Source of the DNA: Culex pipiens pallens
Lineage: Eukaryota; Arthropoda; Insecta; Diptera; Culicidae
Reading direction: 5' to 3'
NCBI RefSeq assembly: GCF_016801865.2
Contig: NC_068938.1
Location: 71,742,521 to 71,806,520 of the forward strand
DNA: 64,000 nt
Below are positions 34,943 to 45,515 of the stretch, piece after piece. The position numbers and the translations under genes are program-made. Position 1 is the first letter of the stretch. Each line of letters starts with the position of its first letter. The notes under the pieces were generated by a model. That model did no database searches and was not told the DNA's origin. It saw only the letters and a list, made by a program, of their open reading frames with translations.

Positions 34943-35858
34943 AAGTAAGTAAGAGAAAAAAAATGCATTTTCAAATTTCAGGAAAAATGCGTATTTTTGT
35001 GAAAATTTTCATGAAATAATTTTAATGGATAACTGACATCATCCCGATTCAAATAGACTATAATTTTTTGATGTTTGCATGATTTTTCATACGATTAAAG
35101 CCAATGTCTCCCAAAAACCCATAAGCTCTGTGCTTCAGTTAAGCACTGGGCCGTGCTTAACCGAGGCAGCTGAACGGTGCAAAACCGGGGCAGTGCAAAA
35201 CCGAGGCGTGCAAAACCGAGGCATGACTGTATATGCAAAGTTGCTTATGCGAGTCATAAGGGCGCCGGTTTAACTGTATTTCAAAATTAGATGCAACTTA
35301 TTTTCGATATTTTTTGTCAGCTTGAAATGTTTTCAGCGCGAGACTTTGATTTGTTTTTATTTACACACAAAATGAGCATGTTGCGTTCCAAGTAGAAGAT
35401 TGATGTAATAGTTGATAATGTTTTAAAAGCATAATTATTTTTGTTAAATACTGATAGTGAGCTTTCCAATCACAATAAAAATGTTTCGAAAACATCATGC
35501 TATCTGATAAATATCTTGAACCAAAAAATAAATTAAACAAAAAATTTCAACGCAGCGCACGTAATTCTATAAATAAATTTAAAATAGAAAAAAATGAGAA
35601 TTAACCTGAATTATAACAAATCTTGAACAATAAATAAGTTCGTGAATTATATTAAATTTTTTGACAACTCTGACTCCAGCTCCGACTCCGGGTCTATCCG
35701 AAATTTACGACTCCGACTCCATCTCATACAATTTAGCCGACTCCGACTCCGACTCCAGCTATTAGAGTTTTGACGACTCCGACTCCGACTTCGACTCCAG
35801 GTCCCCAAAAAGACCCGACTCCACTGACTCCGGCTCCGGCTCCGACTCCACAGCCCTG

Positions 35859-36819
35859 ATATTTTCCACGTCCCATTTTCACGTAAAGCTCTTGTCGCCC
35901 CTTTTTCCGGCCTTCTAGACCAAGGATTCGCACCATTTCTTGGCCTCTTATCCTTTCGCAGGCAAAAAAAAAAACAAGTCGTGCTGCGCGAACTCGTGCT
36001 GGGGGTTTTCCTCGCAAGTGGCGAGATAAAATATCCAATTTTCTGAATAATAAATTCATTTAATTCATCCACCAGCACCACTTGCTGGCTTCATCTTCGT
36101 CTTGGCAACAATTGCTTCACGCGTTAAGGAGTGGAGCCCAAATGGAAGAAAATGGCACTTTTTTTTTGCTGCTTTTCTTCTAGTTTCCGTTTCCGCACCC
36201 GAACATCTGTCTTTTTTCAAGGGATGTAGGTGGTAAATTTTGTGACTGCTGAAAGTTTTATGAGCTTCCAGTTGACTGATGGAGTGAGATTTAATTGCTG
36301 ACTGGAGATACCGAGGATTTTTCGTCGGAGTTTTTTCAACTTTTTCTTGATGTCCATGTTTCAAAATCTTAATATTATTCTTTTCATAAATCACAGTCTT
36401 TTTTTTGAACTTGTCATTTCCAGCTGCTCCAAACTCCTGTTTTCATTACACACAATATTTCACGGCCGGATGGTTTGGCGAAATTAAAAACGAAAAATAA
36501 AAAAAAACGAAAATGCACCCAGTTCCAGGGACATATATTCCAACACGTGTTCCACTCCCAAGCAGGAACGTTTCATCGTCGGCTTGGCATCGGTTCTTGC
36601 AATGCGCGAAACTTTCCGGCTCACGGGATGCTTGTTTGGGAAAAAAAAGGGATCCAGGAAAAAAATGGGGTTCCTACGTGTTGGGCGAACATGACGACAA
36701 ACCGGAGCTATCCCGGAACACGGTCGTCGCCCTTGAAACCACTCTGGCGTCCCTCTCATAGGGTATGTTGTCTTTCGTTTGAGGAAAAATTTAGTAATTA
36801 TTCGAAAATTCGAACATTT
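35859..36819. other. Non-coding DNA, partly GC-balanced
   Basis: 36420-36800 looks single-copy and GC-balanced. Two overlapping frames of 82-138 codons lack domains. No RNA gene or promoter could be supported. Confidence 0.35.
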
Positions 36820-37596
36820 TCAAACGTGGATTTCTTTAAAGATTCAGTTCTAAGTCCTCAAATCTGTGTGTCTTTAAATCTTCGTCTTTAAGTCTCCAAG
36901 TTTTCAAATCTCAAATTTTGAAAATTTAAGTCTTCTTATCTTCTTTTTCTTAAAGTCTTCGAGTTTTGACATCTTCATGGATTTAGAGGTCTTTCTTTGA
37001 ATTTCTATGTCTTTGAATTTTCAACATTAAGTCTTCATGTCTTTAGGTCTACAAGTCTTAATGTCTTCAATTCTCCAAATCTCCAAGTATTTAAATTCTC
37101 ATGCCTTTAAGTTTTCAAGTCTCTGAGTCTTTAAAATTCTTAACATTTTCAAGTCTTAAATCATCATGTCTTTAAGGTGAAGCCGTTGATCATTTTCAAA
37201 GAAAAATGATCATCACTATAAAATATTCTGTATTAAATTCAATTCAACGAATTTCAGCACCAAAAGGAATCAGCATGTGCCGGTTGTTGCCTTCTTGAAG
37301 CCACTGAAGGAATTTTTGATCTTTTTTTTGACGTCCTAGTTAGCAATCATTAATTAATGACGATTTCCATAACTTTACAAGGAGTGGGATAATCATTACC
37401 AAAAGGAATCAGCATGTGTAGAGCACTATTCTAAACAACTTGTAGAAGGAATTTTGTCAAAATATTGAAAGCGACGCAAAATTTATATCTTTGAACAAAA
37501 AATCATGATAATGATGGAAGTCCTCACGTTAAGTCTTCAAATCTTTAAGTTTTGAAATCTTCAAGTTTTGAAATCTTCGTGTCTTCAAGTCTCCAA

Positions 37597-38541
37597 CCCG
37601 AACAGACGGTAATAACTTAATTCATGCCATTTCAATAACAAATACTGTTAAAATAACAGAAAGTGTTATGGAATATTCTTGCAAAATCCATTTTTGCATA
37701 AGAGTTCAATAACAGTTTATGTTATCATAACAAAATTTGTTATCGGTCAGATATTGATTGAAAGCCAAAACAACTTTGGAATAACATTTTTTGTTATGGA
37801 AGAATAACTCCAAATGATATTGGGATGATCGGATTAGTTGTTAAAATAACAAAAAATAATAACAAAGATTTGTTCGAAGAATAACTAAAAATGTTATTAG
37901 TCTGTTATTACAATAACAATCCCGGGCAGAAAGTTGCATCTTGGAAAAATCTACCCATGTTCGTAAAAACACGAACAAGTCAAGTTCACCCCAGGGTATG
38001 GTTAAGAGATAACCGAACATGGCCACGAACATAAATTGTTCGAGGCGTATCTGCGAAAAATCTTGTTGAGTTTATTTGACCAACAATGCCACATCAAGTT
38101 GAGTTTATAGTAGCAAACAACTGAAATCTTCCAAAAATCATATCAAGTTCATAAAGTAGATTTTGATCCCAAAAATAATTTTATTGGTTTTTAATGCACC
38201 CCGCCACAATTCAGACCCCCCCCCCCCTCCCCCTTCTTCCTCTTCACAAATATGAGTAATATTGCAGGAATATACGCACTTACATCAAAACAAGATTTTT
38301 CAAAGTTGAAAAATTATTTTACTTTAAAAACTCATTAAAAAATTGTGGAGAAAGCGTTGAATTGCCAAAATGTCATAATATCATGTTATCGCCACCAACT
38401 CACTTTCCGCCCGGGATCCAATAACAAAAAAAATCATAACGGCGAATAACAAATCTTGTTATAAATAACATAAAATGTTATTGGCATAGTATTTTAAAAT
38501 ATCAAAAAATGTTATTCCCAAGTTATTTCCGTCTGCTCGGG
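37597..38541. mobile_element. Foldback element, CCCGAACAGACGG ends
   Basis: The ends are CCCGAACAGACGGTAATAAC and its near inverse GTTATTTCCGTCTGCTCGGG. Its own sequence (about 450 bp in two parts) is rich in 'aataacaaa' and 'tgttat' inverted words. A second element (37921-38415) is inserted in its centre. The flanks share only AA, so a 2-bp duplication is possible but unproven. Confidence 0.75.
37921..38415. mobile_element. CCCGGGCAGAAAG element, short (internally deleted) copy
   Basis: The ends are CCCGGGCAGAAAGTTG and CAACTCACTTTCCGCCCGGG. The left ~460 bp is nearly identical to 38966-39423, but the element then jumps directly to the right end, lacking the ~920-bp interior of the longer copy at 38966-40377. 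It includes the poly(C) run at about 38217-38235. Confidence 0.8.
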
Positions 38542-38787
38542 AAGTCTTTAAATCTTAAATCTTTGAATTTTCATATCTTCAAGTTTTTAAATCTTCATGT
38601 ATTTTAGTCTTTCAAGTCTCCAATTATTTAAATTTTTAAGGACTTTTAGTCTTAATGTCTTCAAGTCTCCAAGTATTTAAATTTTCATGTTTACTTTTTT
38701 TTTCGTGCCTTCGGTGTGCCCAAAGAAGTCATTTTGCATCATTAGTTTGTTCATATATTTTTTCATACAAATTTGGTAGCTGTCTAT

Positions 38788-38952
38788 GGGACCATTCATA
38801 AACCACGTGGACTCCTTGGGGGGGGGGGGGGGGAGGAGGGGAGGTATGGCGATTGTCCACGCTCCATACAAAAAAGATTTTATTTGTATGGAAATTGTCC
38901 ACGAGGGTTGGAGATTTCCAAAAAAGTGTCCACGTGGTTTGTGGATGGTCCC
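38788..38952. mobile_element. Short MITE, GGGACCATCCATAAA family, copy 2
   Basis: A 165-bp element with ends GGGACCATTCATAAACCACG and its inverse, and the 3-bp duplication TAT (38785-38787, 38953-38955). A G-run of ~20 bases (38818-38837) forms one side. Internal 'gattgtccacgctccatac' and 'gtatggaaattgtcc' are also inverted. A diverged copy is at 15241-15389. Confidence 0.85.
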
Positions 38953-38965
38953 TATACAAAAATAA

Positions 38966-40377
38966 CCCGGGCAGAAAGTTGCATCTTGGAAAAATCTACC
39001 CATGTTCGTAAAAACACGAACAAGTCAAGTTCACCCCAGGGTATGGTTAAGAGATAACCGAACATGACCACGAACATAAATTGTTCGAGGCGTATCTGCG
39101 AAAAATCTTGTTGAGTTTATTTGACCAACAATGCCACATCAAGTTGAGTTTATAGTAGCAAACAACTGAAATCTTCCAAAAATCATATCAAGTTCATAAA
39201 GTAGATTTTGATCCCAAAAATAATTTTATTGGTTTTTAATGCACCCCGCCACAATTCAGACCCCCCCCCCTCCCCCCTTCTTCCTCTTCACAAATATGAG
39301 TAATATTGCAGGAATATACGCACTTACATCAAAACAAGATTTTTCAAAGTTGAAAAATTATTTTACTTTAAAAACTCATTAAAAAATTGTGGAGAAAGCG
39401 TTGAATTGCCAAAATGTCATAATAATTTTCCAAATCACGAAAAATCCAAAGTCTCTATATTCCATTTTTTTTAAATTAAAAATAAAAGTTTATGGAAATA
39501 TTCCTAAAATTGCATAAGTCCAAAAATCCACAGTAAAATTCCAAAAAGCCTGGTAATGTTTCTTATCAAAATAATTTTTCTAAATGTTGAAAAATATTCA
39601 ACTGGCTGAGAGCAAAAATTTCGCAAAGTCCTGAAAATCTAAAAAATTCTACCGAAAATCTTGTCGTGATACGGATCCCGTAAATTTTCTATGTGCCGGA
39701 ACGATTTTTGTAGGGGGTATATCAATAATTATTAAAAACCAACTTTCGAATTTCAAAATTTCAATGAAGACGTTTTGTTAGGGACATTATTTTAGGAACA
39801 AACTGATGTTTTTGTAAAAATCGGACGAAAATTTCCTGTAATTTCGACGATTTTTCTGAAATTTTGGTTCAAAGCAAAAATAAACATCAAAATAATTTAT
39901 CATGTTTTCAAACTCCCGAAAATTTTCTAAGTCCCAAAAAAATGCTTTTTCTGTAAAATAAGTAAAGAATTAAAAAATATACGCAAAAATTTCAAAGTCC
40001 AGCATAAATAAAATCAAACTTTAAAATATCAGCTCATGAAAATTATTCTAAGTATCGGAAATTGAAAATTCGGTCAGTGACTGCAAATTTTGCTAAGTCC
40101 AGCATAAATTTGAAACAAAGTCAAAATAATCATTTCATGATGCTCGGGTAAAATTTTTGAAAAAAAATTAATTTTCGAAATTTTTCCTAAGTCTAAAAAA
40201 ACTACCACTAACAGCTCTATATCAACTGTAGATAATGCAGTATGATCATGGAATATACTTTCCATGATACGCAGTCGGTTTCAAAAGTTGTCATAACTCG
40301 AAGAGTTTACAGCAAGATGCGAATAAACAAGCCAAGATAGTTCGAAGTTATATCCACCAACTCACTTTCCGCCCGGG
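38966..40377. mobile_element. CCCGGGCAGAAAG element, long copy
   Basis: The ends are CCCGGGCAGAAAGTTGC and CCAACTCACTTTCCGCCCGGG. The first ~455 bp matches 37921-38380 with very few differences. The extra interior (39424-40345) is AT-rich, with repeated 'ttttcctaagtcc' words and no transposase frame. Near-identity of the two copies 1 kb apart suggests recent movement or local conversion. Confidence 0.8.
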
Positions 40378-40761
40378 AATACATAAAAATTCAAAAAATC
40401 TGTATCTTTTGAAGAAATTTTTTGAACGATTTGGTGTCTTCAGCAAAGTTGTAGATATGGATAAGGTCTACACTGAAAAAAAATGATACACGGTTAACAA
40501 AATTTCTGTGGTTTATAATTTCACTTTTTGTCACTTAAACATGGTTTATAATAAAACAGGGTCATTCCAGGTCAACTGAGTACACATTTGGACTCGACCT
40601 TCACCGATTTGGATCATACTTGGAGGGAACGATAGTTTTCAAAAATTCCAAGTTTGGTCCTGATTGGACCATCACTATATTATTGGCACCGCCCTCTTTT
40701 TTGACGATTTTCTAAAAAACTTTTTGTCTTTTAATCATGAAAAAATCAAATTTTTCACTCT

Positions 40762-41062
40762 ACCTCTTTTCACACCTTAGCTTCCATCCATCACGGAATT
40801 CAAACTGACGACCTTTGAATTGTTAGTCCAACTGCCTACCAGCGACTCCACCGAGACAGGACCCAGGGAGACGACTCCTACACCTGGACTGAGCTATCGA
40901 CCTAAACCTTTAGGTTAGACCGGGGCCAACATTTACTTTCCTATCCGACGGAAGGCGTGATCAGACAAATCTCATCTCAAAATTTGCCAGTGGGACCTTC
41001 TGGGATCGAACCCTGGCCGACTGGGTGAGAGGCAACCACGCTTGCCCCTACACCACGGTCCC
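40762..41062 (-). mobile_element. tRNA-related SINE with two tRNA-like units
   Basis: Read on the minus strand, it begins with a 71-nt tRNA-like unit (41062-40992), then a ~100-bp linker, then the TAGCTCAGTCCAGGTGTAGG unit shared with 7163-7409, and ends near AAAAGAGGT. A second box pair (GCTGGTAGGCAGTTGG, AGTTTGAATTCC) lies in the 3' unit. The composite structure suggests a dimeric SINE transcribed by RNA polymerase III. Confidence 0.8.
40992..41062 (-). other. tRNA-Glu(CTC)-like head of the SINE
   Basis: On the minus strand, GGGACC at the 5' end pairs with GGTCCC at the 3' end, TGGTGTAGGGGC fits an A box and GGGTTCGATCCC fits a B box. The anticodon-loop position reads CTCTCAC, as in tRNA-Glu(CUC). 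The anticodon stem has a mismatch and the unit is fused to SINE sequence, so I do not call a functional tRNA gene. Confidence 0.65.
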
Positions 41063-41690
41063 AATCAACTATTTGAGCAAAAAGACTTTCTTCAGGCTGC
41101 ATTTTATAGAAAATTGTCCTTGCAATTCGATAAAAATAAATGTTCAACCCTTAAATGCCTACTTATTTTATATTTTAACGTTTTATGTATAAAATTCAGT
41201 TTCGACCAATTCCTAGCATTTTTTATTTTTTTTTTAATTTTATCGCCATCGTGTTTCTCGGAAAATTTTACATAATAATCAATGTAAATCTCAAACTAAA
41301 ATGAACTATTGGCGAGATACAGCTATTTTACTGAAATAGTTTGATTTTGCGAAGCACCCGGAAGTACATGATGTAATTTTTTTTAACAAAAAGTGATGAA
41401 TCCCGCATAGTTTTGTTTTTAAATGTGAGAAACTATTTTCAGTAAAATCGCTGTATCTCTCTAATTGTTCATTTTAGTTTGAGGTTTACATTGATTTTGA
41501 TGTAAAATTGTCCGAGAAACACGATGGTGTTGTCACAAAAAATAAAAATAAAGGGAATTAGACAAAACTGAATTTTAATACTTTAAACAATAAAATATGA
41601 TATTAGGTGGCATTTTATTTTTATCGAATTCTTTGGACAATTTTCTGTAAAATGCATTCCATAGAAAGTCTTTTGCTCAAAAAGTTACAA

Positions 41691-41940
41691 TGTTATTGTA
41701 GTGTCCCTCGATCAGCAGCTATAACAGTGCTACCAACGTGCCTACTAGTGTTGCCAGATGGTACGAAGTATTGTAAAGAGAATTATAGCACTAAGGTTAC
41801 TTGCTGGACATCGCAGTTGGATCGGCCTCTTCTCCTGCCGACCGTCGGCCAGTCAGGTCGTCTTACAAACCGTTCTTAAGTATAATAAATTATATTAGTC
41901 TTAGTATTAGACAACGCGTGTTTCAATTACCCAAGTAACA
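41691..41940 (+). mobile_element. Solitary 5' LTR (Ty3/gypsy type, probably Mag lineage)
   Basis: A 250-bp block runs from TGTTA to TAACA, the short inverted ends expected of an LTR, and is followed two bases later by a primer-binding site. It contains AATAAA-like sequence in 'tataataaattat' near 41883. No gag, pol or second LTR follows, and host palindrome sequence resumes by about 41980-42005. Confidence 0.75.
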
Positions 41941-41942
41941 CT

Positions 41943-41973
41943 TGGCGACGAGGATGGGATTCGAACCCACGCG
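41943..41973 (+). other. Primer-binding site matching tRNA-Ser(GCU) over ~31 nt
   Basis: Starting TGGCGACGAGGATGGGAT, this complements, as I recall it, the 3' end of tRNA-Ser(GCU) including CCA. The match continues through the T arm to 41973, and with one mismatch to about 41977. Typical primer-binding sites are 11-18 nt. Mag-type Ty3/gypsy elements are primed by tRNA-Ser, to my recollection. Confidence 0.7.
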
Positions 41974-43173
41974 GGCATTTGATGATTCAATGAAGAAAAA
42001 AAAGAATTTTTAGAAATCGTCAAAAAAGAGGGCGGTGCCAAAAATAGAACACCAAACATCGGTCACAGCAAAATCAAATGGCGTCTCGGGCGTCGCGAAG
42101 TGCGGCGCATATCTTTTTTGCCGGGAACGATTTTTTTGAAAAAAAAAAAAAAATACCAAACTGTGAAGGCTCCAGGGTGCTCCAAACTTCAAAGTTATAT
42201 ATACCAAAAGATGCGCAAGGATCTGGTCAGTAATGTTGAAAATAAATGCTTTAGTTGCCAAAAAGCCTCAAAAACTATTTTTTTTTTGAAAAAACCTTTT
42301 TTACGGGTTAAATCCCATTTAAAATTGAAGGGTGGAGCGCCAGCTCCTGTTACGTCCAATCAAGCTCATATTTGGGATTTGGGCTCAGTATGCCCACCTG
42401 AACAAACCCCTGAATGCTCGCAAAAAAGTCATTTTTGTTACATCCTTACTAGGATGTAATGATGTAGTTTACCTGGAATGACCCAACACTGTCTAACTTT
42501 TCTTAACTTAACTTTTCGATGTAAAATAAAATTTGCAATCAAAAGGAAGTTTAGAGAATTTTTGATAAAGTGTACTGCTTCATGTTATAGCAAATTTTAG
42601 GTAAGTTTTTCGAAAATAGTCGCAGCTATTATTTTTTTTTTAATTAGTGCCCATGTTTGACCACTTTTCAAAAACTTTTTTTTTTGAAAAACTGAGAAAA
42701 ATCTTTATATTTTGCTTTTGCCCTTTGTTGATCGACCCTTAGTTGCTGAGATATTGCCTACTATTGCTATTGTATAGATATTGATATTAATGATGTATCA
42801 GAACATATAGTGGTTTTTGCAAATCAAATTTTAGTGACATTTTTACATTTTGTCGTGTATCATTTTTTTCAGTGTAGTCCTTATCCATACCTACAACTTT
42901 GCCGAAGACACCAAATCGATCAACAAATGTCTTCAAAAGATATAGATTTTTAAATTTTCATTTATCATTTTTGTATGGACAGCTATCAAATTTGTATGGA
43001 AAATTATAGACAAACTAATGATGCAAAATGGCTTCTCTGGGCATACCGAGGCACCAAAATAGTTTCAGCCAGATTTGAAAATACAAGCAAAATCGAATGG
43101 CCGAAATCTCAGAGAATTGCTCTTTAAGAGTTCAATTCTTCTGATCTTCATAAACTTAGTTCTTTAATCATTC

Positions 43174-43326
43174 AATTCTAGCAAAACAATGCCAAAGGGC
43201 CGTTGTGGGTTTGTAAACAAAGAGTGTATCCCTTTCATGCCAGATGTAAACATCATCTAGCGTGAGCAGGACACACTCTTTGTTTACAAACCCACAACGG
43301 CCCTTTGGCATTGTTTTGCTAGAATT
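43174..43326. repeat. Perfect 54-bp inverted repeat with 45-nt loop
   Basis: The left arm 43174-43227 and right arm 43273-43326 are exact inverse copies (starting AATTCTAGCAAAACAATGCC). The loop contains a small hairpin of its own, CAGATG-TAAA-CATCATCTAG. No target duplication is obvious. It could be a young MITE or a source of hairpin RNA. Flanking DNA is not inverted. Confidence 0.9.
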
Positions 43327-45515
43327 CGCCAATTCTTCAAGTCTGTTCAATGTCATGTGATATGTCATGTCTCCTGGGTCGCAATGCCTTCTTTTTCCAA
43401 ACCTTTAGTTGAATCGACTAGTGCCTTTTCCCGCACTGCAACCATTTCGGCGCTCAGAGCCCTTGTTCAAATTCATGGGACTGTAAATGGGAATTGTTTG
43501 CTCGTTGAATTATGTACGTATGAGTGTGTGTGTGAGTGTATGTGTGTGCAACCTAGCTCTGGCCCTCACCACTACCAGGTTCAACTGGCCTGTAACTGGG
43601 GAAATGGTTTTAATTAAACCGTGGCGGACGGCCCTTGAAAGGCACTTTCGATCCTGGGCTGGGACATTCATTTTTTGTTTGTGGCCGGGTGGAAAATAGA
43701 CCCAATTGTTTCCTGATCTGCGGGGAATTTGAGGGAATCATTGCGATGCGGGACTGGAGTTGGACGTGCGTTTAACTGTTTTTTTTTTATCTTGGATTTC
43801 AGAATATGTTAAATATAACTTAAAGATAGTCGAAAAACTGAACGAAACGAGTTTCACTAACAGTACGAAATTCTAACTAACAGACGAAATGCGCTCTTTT
43901 CCCTGCAGAGTAATTCCACGAGAATCTCGCCAAGCCTGATTCATACTGATGGCTCGACGGTGATGATGATGATATATTTATTCATTATCGTCGTATCACT
44001 TTCCCCCCCATCACTTCACTGTAGGCCGTTACGCCAAAACTGGGCCAAAAGTGCCGACCAAATCCGACCAATCTGCAGTTTTTTTTCCGGTCGGAAGTCG
44101 TGGAAAAGTCGTGGAGCAAAGGTGTACTAAAAGATAAAAGCGTACGGAATTATTCAGAAAACATTTCCCGACTGCCTCCCCCTCCAAGTCTTTTTCGCGT
44201 TCGGGGCTTGCTAGCTGATAAAATGAATAAAACAGCAGCCCAAAGTGGAAATTCGTGCCCATTCGCAGAGGTTGCTGTTGGCGGTGGAGGAGATGATACC
44301 GATGCTGAGCCGATATGCGATTGCTTCACTGTGGCAATGTCATTTTAGTCAGTAGAACTGGGATAAAGTGATAGAGTCAGCGACTGAAACAGCTGGTGTT
44401 CCAATTAACTTCTAATTTTTTTTTTCATGTTTAGCAAACCAATAAAACTTTTCACAAGAATAAAAAAATTAATAAGTTTTATTTTTGAGTCTATTAGTTA
44501 GATAAATTGACATGGTTTTGCTTCGTAGACGCACGACACTTTTGGGTCTCATTTAAGTTAAAGAGACACTTTTGTTGCTCATTTTTTGGTTAAGCTCTAT
44601 TATTTTTTCTCAAATTTATTTTCGATTTCCATTATTTTTCAAGACGGTTCATTCGGTTCATTCGGTCCGTTTGAAAAAAAAAATCAATAATTATAAAAAG
44701 TCTTAAGTTTTAACCTAACTATAATTTGTAAAATAAAAACACAATTAAATTTGAACCAGTCCAAGCATGTCAAAAATGTTTATCAATGCCAAAAAGGCTG
44801 TTTTTTTTTTTGTTTTAAGTTGTTTCCAATGAAATTTAAATTTCATTAGTATTTTTTGGCCCTATAATTTTTCAGAAAGGGGGGAGATTTAAACTTGGAA
44901 AACATATTTGCAACGACCTTCAATAAAAAAAAATCAACAAAATCAATTTTTACACTCTTTTACAAAATGTTGTGGTAAACTCTAGTCAGTGGCCATTCAG
45001 CAGTGGCCCGCGGTAGTGTTTCCAAAATACTATGAAATCTGGCCTTATTATTATGTTCTCACAAAAAATTCCTTAAAAAGCGATTTTTTTTGTATAAAGA
45101 TACTCGAGATATGCCAGTACTGAACTTGAACACTTTTTTTTTTAACCAGGATTTACATCAATTTTCTTACTATTTTTGCTGTACTTGAAAAAATAATAGT
45201 TGAGAAAAATATTTTCATGAATTCATTTTATAGTTTCCTATAGATTTTGTTGTTGAAGATTTTGCACGTTTTTAATCATTTTCAATCATTTTGCCCTCCA
45301 ACGCAATATCTTAAATAAAAATAAAAAAAATCTATTCACAAAAAAATGTGTTTTCGAATATTTTTTGCAGAAGTCTATAAAAATTTAACGATTTAAATTT
45401 TTGATTAAAGACTTTAAAGAGTAAAATAAAATTTGTCAATTTCAAAAGTAATAAAAATAAACATGAAATGGTTTATAAATGTATCAAACTTGATTTCAAA
45501 TGGTGTTATATTATA
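43327..45515. other. Single-copy-like island, then AT-rich DNA
   Basis: 43370-44400 is GC-balanced with a GT-rich run (43510-43545). Overlapping frames of 66-86 codons show no domains. It ends in a (GAT)n run at about 43960. 44400-45515 is AT-rich and featureless. No gene could be supported. Confidence 0.4.

Larger units (their letters stand above)
30954..34951 (+). mobile_element. Full-length RTE-like non-LTR retrotransposon
   Basis: The insert is bounded by a ~12-bp duplication, AGAGAAAAAAAA, at 30942-30953 and 34952-34963. It interrupts the AT-rich minisatellite, which resumes immediately after the second copy. The element comprises a ~940-bp GC-rich 5' leader (30955-31894), a single long frame (31895-34942), and an extremely short 3' tail ending in a few GTAA repeats with no long poly(A). 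One endonuclease/RT frame plus a minimal 3' end with short tandem repeats is the usual plan of the RTE group. An intact frame and clean duplication imply a fairly recent insertion. Clade assignment is from memory of family architecture. Confidence 0.88.
29350..35229. mobile_element. pogo-like TA-flanked element with inverted minisatellite (middle layer)
   Basis: The left end is CAGTCATGCCTCGGTTTAGC and the right end is GCAAAACCGAGGCATGACTG, with TA on each side (29348-29349, 35230-35231). A CAG start and TA duplication are typical of pogo/Tigger relatives of Tc1/mariner. Several shorter 'accgag' inverted motifs follow at both ends. The core is a ~127-bp tandem repeat, about six units forward (29550-30350) and about five inverted (30350-30940). 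The element sits inside the hAT-like shell and is itself split by the LINE. There is no transposase frame. Confidence 0.85.
28681..35858. mobile_element. hAT-like element (outer shell of a three-level nest)
   Basis: The left end is CAGGGCTGCGGAGTCGGG and the right end is CCGACTCCACAGCCCTG. Flanks gtattttc (28673-28680) and atattttc (35859-35866) match at 7 of 8 positions, as expected for an old 8-bp hAT duplication. The hexamer arrays at about 28690-28890 and 35667-35855 are the same as those of the element at 1942-4421. Without its insertions the element would be only about 1.3 kb. Confidence 0.85.
36820..38700. repeat. T/C-rich minisatellite (AAGTCTTCAAATCTT-like), interrupted
   Basis: Degenerate ~14-16-bp units of the type 'aagtctttaaatcttcatgtc' fill 36820-37175, 37525-37596 and 38542-38695. 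The array is broken by an insert at about 37176-37524 and by the foldback element at 37597-38541, whose two flanks are clearly the same array. The insert at 37176-37524 contains the direct repeat ACCAAAAGGAATCAGCATGTG at about 37259 and 37398. Confidence 0.8.
40380..42970. mobile_element. Large imperfect palindrome (foldback element)
   Basis: The outer arms 40385-40492 and 42850-42968 are ~85-90% inverted matches (shared: TTGGTGTCTTC...TTGTAG, TACACTGAAAAAAATGATACACG). Inside are further inverted pairs: GGGTCATTCCAGGT at 40560 against ACCTGGAATGACCC at 42469, 'cgccctcttttttgacgatttt' at 40692 against its inverse at 42010, and 41070-41345 against 41410-41670. Two insertions break it: a SINE (40762-41062) and an LTR with primer-binding site (41691-41975). 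Related sequence from the right arm recurs at 38700-38775 and 47680-48300. Confidence 0.75.

Noticed and set aside
36820..38700. CRISPR-like array of short repeats
   Set aside because: Units are degenerate and contiguous, with no unique spacers, and the DNA is eukaryotic.
40992..41062. Functional tRNA-Glu gene
   Set aside because: The anticodon stem is imperfect and the unit continues into SINE sequence, so it is a tRNA-derived head and not a tRNA gene.
41943..41977. Truncated tRNA-Ser gene on the minus strand
   Set aside because: It starts with the complement of CCA, which is not encoded in nuclear tRNA genes, and follows an LTR end. A primer-binding origin fits better.
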